From the NCBI GenBank assembly GCA_023091735.1, contig JALKBU010000163.1, positions 1 to 64,000 of the forward strand: a stretch of 64,000 nucleotides of DNA. The letters are read 5' to 3'. Numbering within the stretch: the first letter of the stretch is position 1; every line of letters starts with the position of its first letter. The DNA comes from Trichomonas tenax (Eukaryota > Parabasalia > Trichomonadida > Trichomonadidae). This document shows positions 20,001 through 28,858 of the stretch, one piece after another. The notes beneath the pieces were generated by a model. The model saw only the letters and a program-made list of their open reading frames with translations, searched no databases and was not told the origin of the DNA. A program made the position numbers and the translations under genes.

Positions 20001-20912
20001 TTGCGTCGATGTCTCTGAGATATAAATGCCAATAAACGGCATCGTGTCGTTAAAATCTTCGACAGAAACTTTCAACTGGAAATGCTGGAAGTGGCGCTTG
20101 ATCTGCGAATATCTTCCGATGAGACCTATTATAGGGAATGAACTCGTTCCAATGGACTCGAATGGAAAAGCAAGTCCATCAAGGTGCGTTCCGATGTCAG
20201 CAGAGCTCGCGATATAGTTGTAAAATGACTCGCTCTGGATTATCGGTTGGTACTTTCCGTCGATGAGAACGAATTTAATGAGATGAAAATGCGGAATTCC
20301 AACACGCATTTCAGCGAATGAGTCTGATGGCACTTTCGCGCTCACTTCTGTAGGTGTAACGAAAAACGCCTGTGTTTTGCTGATAACCATTGAAATTAAA
20401 GAATCATCGAGATTTATTTCTTTTCTATCAAGCGAAATGAATCCGATTGGGGTATAGAATATTGGGACAATATTTTTTTGCAATTCCTATGAAATGACTG
20501 CTAAATCTTCTTTAATTGTTTCGGATGTGAAAGAAAAGTTTTGTTTGTTTGTAATCGAATATAGCCCTGTTGCTGTAAAGGGTTGACTTTCTTGCTCCGC
20601 TTTTTGATGCATTTGTTGTAATATTGTGAAATGATCTAAGAAAATTAAGCTCATTTGGAAAATAAAGGCCTTTTAGAGAGAGAATTTGCCTGATTTCTTT
20701 CGAAATCGGTTCTGCATTATCAACTTTATTCGGAATTATCTGATTTAAGTAAGAAATATCGTCAATTTGGTAAGAATTTTCGATAAAACGCAAAAAGAGG
20801 ACAGATAGTAAACCTGCTGATATCTGTCGAACGAGAAAAGCTTCGGCGACTTCATGTCGCCCTTCTCGAAGAGCCCATGCGCAGGAATAACGCGGATTTC
20901 TCCGAATTCCAT
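17077..20912 (-). pseudogene. Large decayed gene, about 1,270 codons, unknown family
   Basis: Starts at ATG 20912 (MEFGEIRVIPAHG...), shifts frame near 20815, runs to 20512, then a shift and a TAG near 20490 lead into the main 825-codon frame. That frame shifts at about 18166 and stops at 17485; shifted pieces continue with the same character to 17077. Codon usage stays coherent across the breaks, so decay is recent. Visible features: a paired CKYC...CSSC zinc-like cluster, an acidic helical middle and a beta-rich C-terminal half that might be a propeller (FDRSVLIGTTIGRSLWVNVI, GLSISSNGRTGAVCSDYKFG). A GSGKS string occurs without other nucleotide-binding motifs. I do not recognise the family; a nucleoporin or coat-type protein is only a guess. 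Confidence 0.6.
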
Positions 20913-21028
20913 TTTAAAATCTGTCAGTTTTCATTTCACTTTTTCAAAAAAAATTGAAATCTTTATTTTTCTTCACTTTCTTTTCGCAAAATGACTTTCC
21001 TTGATAAAGAAAAATCGATTTTTCGAGA

Positions 21029-24000
21029 TTACTTCTTAGAGAGCTTGAGTCCGCAGAGTTCTCTGATTCTTGGAGCGGACATTGGGAAGTCGTACTGGAA
21101 CTCCTGGGAGGCGCCATTCTCCTTACGAGCAGCGCGGATGGCGTCGATGATGGCGAATGGAACAGAGTGGGATAGAAGGAACGGTGGCTCACCGATGGCC
21201 TTGGATGAGAAGATACCGACTGGGTTGCCGGAATCCTTGAGGAAGCCAACGTTGAACTCGTGTGGAAGGTCGTTGAAGCCTGGGACCTTGTAGTAGCCTG
21301 GGCCATTTGTGTGCATCTTGCCTGGTTTGATCCATCTGTTGTCCTCGAAGTTGCCCTTCATCAACTCTTCTGTTGTGAGCCAGCCGACACCCTGAATGTA
21401 ACCACCTTCGAGCTGACCCATATCGATACCCTTGTTCATGGACTCGCCTGTGTCGAAGAGGACATCAGAGCGGAGGATCTGGTGATCACCTGTGAGTGTA
21501 TCGATTTCGACGAGAGCTGCGGAAGTACCGTAGGTGTAGTATTGGAATGGAATACCGATGCCGGCGTTCCAGTCATAGTAGACATCCTTCATCGAGTAGT
21601 AGCCGTGGGCAGAGAGGTCTGTACGGTTGAGGTAAGCCTCCATGACGACGTCCTTCCACTTCTTGTTCTTGTCTGTTCTGAAGCGGCGGAGTCTGCCGGC
21701 GAGCTGGATGCAGGCATCGTAGACGGCGTGGCCGTTAAGATCGGAGCCGGATGAGGCAGCTGTTGGAGATGTGTTGGCGCACTTGTCTGTGGATGTCTCG
21801 TCGATTCTGACTAAGTCGACTGGGATATCGAGGACGGATGCGGCGATTTGGCACATCTTTGTGTGGAGACCCTGACCCATTTCTGTACCACCGTGTGAGA
21901 TGAGGACGGAACCATCCTTGTAGATGTGGACAAGGCAGTTACCCTGGTTGAGTGGAGAGAATGTGAAGGCGATACCGAACTTGAGTGGGGTCATGGCAAC
22001 ACCTCGCTTGCGGTACTTGTGCTCAGCGTTGAACTTGTCGCACTCCTCGCGCATCTTCTTGAGGTTGAACTTGGAATCGACTTCCTTCCAGCAGCGCTCA
22101 ACGTTGCAGTTCTTGAGTGGGACGTGGAAGTGTGTCATCTGGCCCTCCTGGTAGAGGTTCTTCCAGCGGACAGCTTCGACTGGCATCTTGAGCTCGCGAG
22201 CGACGTGCTCGACGACTGTTTCCATAGAGATCATACCCTGTGGACCACCGAAACCACGGTAAGCTGTGCCTGTGATTGTGTTGGTCTTGCAAAGGTGGGA
22301 TCTGGTAAGGAGGTTCGGGATGTAGTAGGAGGAGTCGGAGTGGAAGAGAGCACGGTCTGTGACGGCGATAGAAAGATCGAGTGACCAGCCGCAGTCGAAG
22401 AAGATATCAAGCATGACAGCCTGGATTGTGCCGTCGTTGTTGAAGCCGACCTTGTACTTGGTCTCGCATGGGTGACGTGTACCGATTATAGCCATATCGA
22501 TCTGTCTGTCGAGTGAGAGTCTGACTGGCTTCTTGGCCTTGAGAGCAGCAACAGCGCAAGCGTTTGTAAGTGTGGAAGCACGTGTTTCCTTACCACCGAA
22601 GCCACCACCCATTCTCTTGACGTGGTAGTCGACCTTGTTGGCTAGGAGTCCGCAGACACGAGCAACTTCAAGTTGGCCGAATGTTGGGTTCTGGGATGAT
22701 GATGTGATGCGAAGCTTGTCGTCTTCCAGTGGCTCAGCGATGCAGCAGTTTGTCTCGAGGTAGAAGTGAGATTGGCCGTTGATGGAGAGCTTGCCCTCAG
22801 CAACGTGCTGGCACTTCTTGAAGACCTCTTCTGGGTCACCACGCTTGATCTGGTGGTGGACATCATAGAAGGAGTTCTCCTCAATGGCCTGCTTGATGGA
22901 GAGAACTGGGCGGAGTTCCTCGTACTCGATCTTGACGAGCTTAGCAGCTTCCCAAGCGTGCTCGTGGGAGTCAGCAAGGATCATCGCGATTGGCTGGCCG
23001 ATGAAGCGAACCTCCTCCTCAGCGAAGACTGGCTCATCTTTCCAGACATCACCGACGGAGTTGAGGCCGCGGATGTCCTTGGCTGTGACGACGTCAACGA
23101 CGCCTGGAGCCTGGAGAGCTTTTGTGTAGTCGATACTCTTGATCTTGCCGTGAGGGATGGATGACATGACGTAACCACCGTGAAGGCAACCGTTTGGATC
23201 TGGTATATCGTCGACATAGACGGCTTCACCTGTTGTCTGCTGCTGAGCAGATCTGTGGTGGAGTGGGTTGCCGATGCCCTTGAGCTCTGGCTTGAGGACC
23301 TCGACGTTGTCTGGCTGGCAGTTGATGTTTGTGTATTTGCCAACTGGGCGCTCGATGAGATCGACAGCTGTTGGATCGTACTTGCGACCCATCTCTTTGA
23401 GTGTCTGCTGGTAGAATTTGAAGAGGAAGGACTCAGCAAGATCGCGGCGGAATGGAACGAAGCCACCTGGAGCATAGTCGTCGAGTGGGAGATCCTTGTG
23501 GATGTACTTGTAAGCAGCCTTGATTGTTTCCTCATCGAACTTCTTGCCTTTCATGAAGTTCTCTGTCTTGTTGGCGCGCTGTGGGAAAGCGGCCATGCCG
23601 GAGTATGCGAGCTTGATGTCCTCGATGATGTCGTTCTCGCCGATTGTGACCTTGAATGTTGATGAAACAATGCAAATATCATCATCACGGCGGTGAGCCT
23701 GCTTGAACTGGCCGACGTACTCGTTCTTCTTCATGAGTGGGACCTCGAAGCGTGTGATAACATCGGATGGGTCAAGCTTTGTTGTGCGGTAAGCTGTGAA
23801 GAACTTCTCGACAGAGACATCTTCGTCGGTGCCCTTCTTGGCGTTCTTGACGTGGTAGATGGCATCTGTAGCGAGGAGGAAATTGGAGAGATCTGTGACA
23901 GCACCACCATGTGCGAGGTTACCTGTGACTGTAGCTGTGTTACGGATCTGTGTGGAGGAGAAGTATTTCAGGCGCTCACGAAGCTGCTTGAGAAGGCGCT

Positions 24001-24952
24001 TCTTCTCATCTGTAAGATCTTCCTTGAGCTTGCGGTCGCAGAAGACGAGAATGTCCTGAAGGCATGTTGATGCGCCGAATGTGAGCTTGTCGTTCTCGAG
24101 GTCGAGTGTGATGAGCTCTGGGATGTGGGCGGATGAGATGAAGACAGCCTCCTGTGGGACGTTCTGGCGAACTTCGATACCGACTTCGGATGAGCCAGCG
24201 ACGATCTTGGCCTTTGGATACTCAGCCTTGAGCTGAACGAGCTGCTCAACTGTGGCTGGGATGTAGAACTTGACGTTTCCGTAGTTGATGAGGACTGGTT
24301 CGTCGATTGGCTTGTTGCAGTACTCAGGGACGTATGGTTCCTGATGTGGTTTGATCTTTGTCTTCTCTGGTGAGACGAGGATATCATCAGATGGGGCAAC
24401 ATCAGAGAATTCACGAAAAGCATCGGAGATTGAGCGGTAGCCAGTGCAGCGGCAAAGGTTGCCGTCGAACTGTTCGTCGATCTCCTGAACCTTTGGCTGT
24501 GGGTTCTCAAGGAGCATGGCATAGCCGTTCATAACGAAGCCTGGTGTGCAGTAGCCGCACTGTGTACCGTGGTGCTTAACAATGGCAGCCTGGACTGGAT
24601 GGAGACCATCCTTAAGATTGCCGAGAGCTTCAACTGTTGTCAAAGAGCAGTGGTGGAGCTGGGCAACTGGTGTCAAGCACGAGTTGACTGGGCGGTGCTT
24701 GACCTTTCCTGTAAGAGGATCGTAGGATGAAATGACGACAGTGCAAGCACCGCAACCACCTTCACCGCAGCCGATTTTTGTACCGAACATTTGGACTTTG
24801 TCTGTTCTGAGCCAATCCGCGACGGACATCGTCGGGTTGAACTCTCCCTCCTTCAGGATGACGCGCTTTCCGTTGAGGAAGAAGTCGATGCAATTAGCAT
24901 AGGCTACATTCGATTGAGATCTTTGTGTTAAGTTTCCAAAGGAATGCAACAT
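21029..24952 (-). CDS. Xanthine dehydrogenase
   Basis: 1,307 residues from ATG 24952, intact. Order of domains: 2Fe-2S domain with GCGEGGCGAC (about 61-70); second cluster with CGYC (132-135) and CRC (167-169); FAD domain (about 220-420) with FFTAYR; molybdopterin domain (about 560-1300). The GGGFGGKE glutamate and the arginine in DRALFHSD match the two substrate-binding residues of xanthine dehydrogenase (bovine Glu802 and Arg880), and GEPP carries the catalytic base (Glu1261). Together these favour xanthine over aldehyde oxidase. The reaction is hypoxanthine/xanthine to urate, needing FAD, Fe-S and molybdenum cofactor. The leader MLHSFGNLTQRSQSN before the fold resembles a hydrogenosomal targeting sequence. 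Codons are strongly C/G-ending. Confidence 0.95.
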   Translation of the reverse strand: MLHSFGNLTQRSQSNVAYANCIDFFLNGKRVILKEGEFNPTMSVADWLRTDKVQMFGTKIGCGEGGCGACTVVISSYDPLTGKVKHRPVNSCLTPVAQLHHCSLTTVEALGNLKDGLHPVQAAIVKHHGTQCGYCTPGFVMNGYAMLLENPQPKVQEIDEQFDGNLCRCTGYRSISDAFREFSDVAPSDDILVSPEKTKIKPHQEPYVPEYCNKPIDEPVLINYGNVKFYIPATVEQLVQLKAEYPKAKIVAGSSEVGIEVRQNVPQEAVFISSAHIPELITLDLENDKLTFGASTCLQDILVFCDRKLKEDLTDEKKRLLKQLRERLKYFSSTQIRNTATVTGNLAHGGAVTDLSNFLLATDAIYHVKNAKKGTDEDVSVEKFFTAYRTTKLDPSDVITRFEVPLMKKNEYVGQFKQAHRRDDDICIVSSTFKVTIGENDIIEDIKLAYSGMAAFPQRANKTENFMKGKKFDEETIKAAYKYIHKDLPLDDYAPGGFVPFRRDLAESFLFKFYQQTLKEMGRKYDPTAVDLIERPVGKYTNINCQPDNVEVLKPELKGIGNPLHHRSAQQQTTGEAVYVDDIPDPNGCLHGGYVMSSIPHGKIKSIDYTKALQAPGVVDVVTAKDIRGLNSVGDVWKDEPVFAEEEVRFIGQPIAMILADSHEHAWEAAKLVKIEYEELRPVLSIKQAIEENSFYDVHHQIKRGDPEEVFKKCQHVAEGKLSINGQSHFYLETNCCIAEPLEDDKLRITSSSQNPTFGQLEVARVCGLLANKVDYHVKRMGGGFGGKETRASTLTNACAVAALKAKKPVRLSLDRQIDMAIIGTRHPCETKYKVGFNNDGTIQAVMLDIFFDCGWSLDLSIAVTDRALFHSDSSYYIPNLLTRSHLCKTNTITGTAYRGFGGPQGMISMETVVEHVARELKMPVEAVRWKNLYQEGQMTHFHVPLKNCNVERCWKEVDSKFNLKKMREECDKFNAEHKYRKRGVAMTPLKFGIAFTFSPLNQGNCLVHIYKDGSVLISHGGTEMGQGLHTKMCQIAASVLDIPVDLVRIDETSTDKCANTSPTAASSGSDLNGHAVYDACIQLAGRLRRFRTDKNKKWKDVVMEAYLNRTDLSAHGYYSMKDVYYDWNAGIGIPFQYYTYGTSAALVEIDTLTGDHQILRSDVLFDTGESMNKGIDMGQLEGGYIQGVGWLTTEELMKGNFEDNRWIKPGKMHTNGPGYYKVPGFNDLPHEFNVGFLKDSGNPVGIFSSKAIGEPPFLLSHSVPFAIIDAIRAARKENGASQEFQYDFPMSAPRIRELCGLKLSKK

Positions 24953-24970
24953 TAGATTAATTTGATGTAT

Positions 24971-24981
24971 GAAAAAATTGA
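24971..24981 (-). promoter_or_regulatory. Inr-like element of xanthine dehydrogenase
   Basis: On the minus strand TCAATTTTTTCATACATC precedes ATG 24952 by about 28 bases. It matches the trichomonad initiator and supports the start that includes the MLHSFGN leader. Confidence 0.45.
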
Positions 24982-26826
24982 ATGCTCTATAGAAATAACT
25001 TTCATAGTGCTCATACAATCTAAAACCAGCGTTTGAATACTTTACATCGTAGTCAAATTATATTTTTCCTATAGAAAATAAACTTCACACATCGTTTCTG
25101 ACACCCATTTTGAGAGAGTAAAAATGATGACATAACTCAATATTTATTCAAGTACTCTATTAGTGTGATATTTTAATGAATCCTAATTTTGATTTTTCTG
25201 TTGCTTATTTTTAAAAAAGGACTTAAGAAAATGATATAACATAGTATATATATATGTTTTGTACAAAATTGTTTTCTCAGAATCTCATATGTGGCGATTT
25301 GCTACATATTTCGTATATATAATGCACATACTATTACTAAGCAAATGGTCTTATTTTTATTCACAAATAAAATTTACTGTACGTTAGGCCGCGTCAGTAC
25401 GTTTACCAGCCAAACTGACAACTTTTCTATACAATTGTAAAGTAATATATTAGTGATAGCGATATTTCTCAGAGCTGTTCAAGAATATCCAAGTTTGGAC
25501 GAATTAATTGAATTTCAATTGTTTACATCATCGTTCTTCCCTTCTCAAAAATGAGTGTACAACAGAAAAAAAGATAGATTTCGATGCTCATATCACCGCA
25601 GGTCTGATTTATCGCCAAAATTCGCTTGTTGGTAACTAATTCTCGTTTTTTATTTCAGAAAGAAATATTGCAAATTTTACGCGTCAGATTTAAATATTTC
25701 CATACTTTACTTGTCATAAATATTACATTCCTTCATTTATTTATTTGTAATTTGGCGTAAAATTGGAAAAAACGGCGCTTCTAATCATATCAAATTAAAG
25801 CTTGTCAGCAACCTTACAATTTCATTTCAGATCAGCCTCTATCTCTCGTTAATTTTTTCCATCAACAATATCTTCTCCAAATCGACCATTATTAATTTAT
25901 TTCGATTAAAATTTTCACTATCTTTCTATTATCGATGTCCATTTTTGATAACCCCAAATCAATCAATTTTCTTATTAATCTGTAAAATGACTTATCGCAT
26001 TGCTACCCTCCGTAATCCTTTGCCACCCTTTTGACAGTCATAAATTCTTTTCCGACGAGGTTAGTCCGAGTGATCCATTTGCAAGTTCTTGTTTTCGAAA
26101 TATTTCATCACCATATTGAAGCTACAGATTGCCCATGATTGTAAATTACAATACCTTTTTCGTAAATTGATATATTTCTATGTTTCATTATCGATGATAC
26201 AACATCTTGGATAAATTCAATCATGTTTCACGGATCGTTAATAGAAAGCCTATCAATGGGTATTTTGATTACCAACAGCCACAAAATACACTAATGGGCA
26301 TCTTGGATAGATATCTGAACAATAATCGAAGATGATAACCACTACACCCTCTTACCTGCATGAAAGAAAATCTATTTTACCTACTTTCCAGAACAATTAT
26401 TGCATATTTAAATTGGTCTATTAATCTCATTATGATAGTTACTGTTGTGAGCTGAATAAATCATTTTCTTTCATAATATATAGTAATGCATCTTCATTGT
26501 ATTGTTTGATACTCTGTATTTATCATAGATTTGATTCAATTATTCTATTTGTGACCAATATTTCTTCATTTCAATGAATGAAACATGAAGAATTACTAAA
26601 CCCATATGGTCCTGTTGATTTAACGATCACTTTATATTATGATTTCCCTCGTATATTGTGATTTTTTTTGAATTTTGTGATTTATAGCATTCCCGATCTT
26701 TATTTTTTTCGAAAAATCAAAAATTAAAATGTAGAATGAGAGCAGAGAGGAAGCTACATGAAAATTCATCAATAAAATCAATTTTTGAATTTATGACGCT
26801 GTTGACGGATATGTCAGTTTTTTCTC
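24982..26826. other. 1.8-kb intergenic stretch
   Basis: AT-rich, with many stops on both strands. One TTACTTGTCA motif lies at 25707-25716. I see no gene, tRNA or clear repeat. Confidence 0.5.
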
Positions 26827-27069
26827 ATGGATATTGATCCATTTGATGTTGTTCAGTTTGACAAGGCAAAAGATGTTGCGACGAACGTCCTTTTGTTCTC
26901 CTGCTTCATCGTGGTCTTTCTAATGGTTTTCATGATTTTTTATCCTCTATGTTGCAGAAGACCTCTAAAAGCATGGTGGGCGAAGAGGAAACAGAATCGA
27001 AAGCTAGGAAAGGATATAGCGGATGATAAATCGAAGCAGCCAAGTGAAATTCAAGCTTCTTTAATCTAA
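26827..27069 (+). CDS. Small single-pass membrane protein, 80 residues
   Basis: ATG 26827 follows TCAGTTTTTTCTC immediately, a good initiator. An acidic N-terminus (MDIDPFDVVQFDKAKD) is followed by one membrane helix (about 20-42, VLLFSCFIVVFLMVFMIFYP), a CC pair that could be palmitoylated, and a basic cytoplasmic tail (RPLKAWWAKRKQNRK). There is no signal peptide. By charge it would be type I-like with the C-terminus inside. I recognise no family. Confidence 0.6.
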   Translation: MDIDPFDVVQFDKAKDVATNVLLFSCFIVVFLMVFMIFYPLCCRRPLKAWWAKRKQNRKLGKDIADDKSKQPSEIQASLI

Positions 27070-27201
27070 TTGGATCATTTTCATTTGCATGAAGCCAGTT
27101 CTCATAGTTACATTTCATCAGAGAAGATCCTGTTTGCTCCGGTCAACGGAATTTGTTCTCAAAAGATTTTCATGCGATTTTTTTAATCGTTTCATTTTGC
27201 G

Positions 27202-28331
27202 TTGCCAATTATTTCAGTTATACAAGAAAAATACGGTGATAACACGTTTGAAGACGATTGGCCTTATTACGACCCTGAAGATTGGGAGGGTTATGATGAA
27301 GATTCTGAATATGGTAAAACTCCTGATGAAAATCCAGAAAATCCCGGTGATGATGAAGAATATCACGATGAAGACACAGAAGGGAATCCTGATGAGTACG
27401 TTGATGATCCTGTTGACGATGAAACACCAGTGGACGAAGAATATGACGAAATAGGAGAAAATTTTGATGACACATGTGTAGACTTCATAAAGATGCTCAA
27501 ATCAAAGAAATTAAGCAAAAACAGCAGAAGGTACTCCACTTAAAGATATTGCACACGAAAAGAGTCGAAAAACTTAAAAACTGACAAATTCTTACTGAAG
27601 ACTCAACACAAAGAGTGAAATACGTTAACGAAACCGTTATAACTAAGATATCCACGTTACCACAAGGGATTACAAATTTGAATTATGAATATAATTCAAA
27701 TTTATCATATATGACTGTGACAGTATACATATACTCATCCCCCCTTGAATTTGATTATCAAACAAATCGCTCTCTCAAAGCAGAGAAAAGATTCAGTGAC
27801 GGAAATGTCCAAATAATTAATTTACAAAACACATCAAGTTATATGGATCTCCAGAAGGAGTCTAAAAGATTTACAATCAAAACTATGACAGAGAGAAATA
27901 ATACTGATGGTGTTCTTCAAATCAATCACTACCAAAAGGTTTCAACACGCGGCATAGTACTCCATGAAGATTCTGGAAAGTTTTTGTTCCCTGCATTCTC
28001 AGCGACAGTTCCGACAACGGTTAAAGTCTACATGAAGGACGAAATTGCTGATCCACCATTACCAGGACCTCCTAAGCCTAATATAGGACTGACTATTGAC
28101 GTTTTATTGATATTTAAGGCTTAATTAATTGTTGCTGCATTAGCATTTGTTGCTCTTGTCGTTTTATTGATATTTTTCTTAATCTTTAGAAGGAACAGAA
28201 GGAAGATTGAAGGCGCTGATCTTCCTCCTCCACCCGATGACAACGTTAGTCCACCAACGACTGAACAACCACCTGCTGGCAATATCTGTCCACCTACAGC
28301 AGAGCCACAGCCTGATGCTACAACTGCTTAG
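27202..28331 (+). pseudogene. Decayed surface protein with acidic stalk and membrane tail
   Basis: Three pieces in order. First, an Asp/Glu/Pro-rich stalk (27202-27543; EDDWPYYDPEDWEGYDED, ENPENPGDDEEYH), with no ATG. Second, an ectodomain-like frame (27615-28124). Third, after a TAA at 28122, the same frame continues LIVAALAFVALVVLLIFFLI, RRNRRK and a Pro-rich cytoplasmic tail ending at 28331. So one stop sits exactly at the start of the membrane helix. A duplicated gttttattgatattt (28100 and 28159) suggests slippage in that helix. The layout resembles trichomonad surface proteins, but the ectodomain is not recognised. Not functional as read. Confidence 0.55.
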
Positions 28332-28858
28332 AATATCATTTATTTATCATGAATTTATTTATAAATGTTTATTATATATTTATATTCTTCAGAGAGACAC
28401 TATTCCTAGTGTTTGTTAATAAATATACATCTGCTCTTTGACCAAATAACAAAGCTTTCGTTTTATTGAATAATATATAACAAATTCGAACATGTTCTTA
28501 TTTGGTCAAAGAGCATTGTTTTGATTTTGCTTTGATGATGTTTCATCAACATTGTATCTTGTTCTGCAAATTAAACAAATATAAATGAAACTCATGTAAA
28601 TATTCATCACAAAGATATTCACATTTTTAATCTAAATTACATTTTAATACCAGTCTTCATTATAATCATTTCTGGAAGTATTATTTATTAGATTTACAAA
28701 CATTGTAAATTTTAATGCATTAAAATACCTCAAAGAGATCGATTCATAAAGTAATGGCATAACTAGCAATGAGCGAAACAATAACAAAAAATAAAAGGTA
28801 ATATTTTTATAATATCTAATAAACGATTAATAGAGATATGCTTTCGAAAGATCACAAT
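28332..28858. other. Intergenic with palindrome
   Basis: Between the surface-protein relic and the 3-prime end of eIF3c. Apart from the inverted repeat at 28432-28515 nothing is recognised. Confidence 0.5.
28432..28515. repeat. Perfect 18-bp inverted repeat, 48-base loop
   Basis: tgctctttgaccaaataa (28432-28449) is exactly complementary to 28498-28515. Total length 84 bases. It is unrelated in sequence to the other short palindromes of the window. Confidence 0.8.

Noticed and set aside
20991..24070. Long plus-strand open frames opposite xanthine dehydrogenase (for example 21260-21754 and 23180-23662)
   Set aside because: They are antisense shadows produced by the strong codon bias of the minus-strand gene; they lack initiators and protein-like composition.
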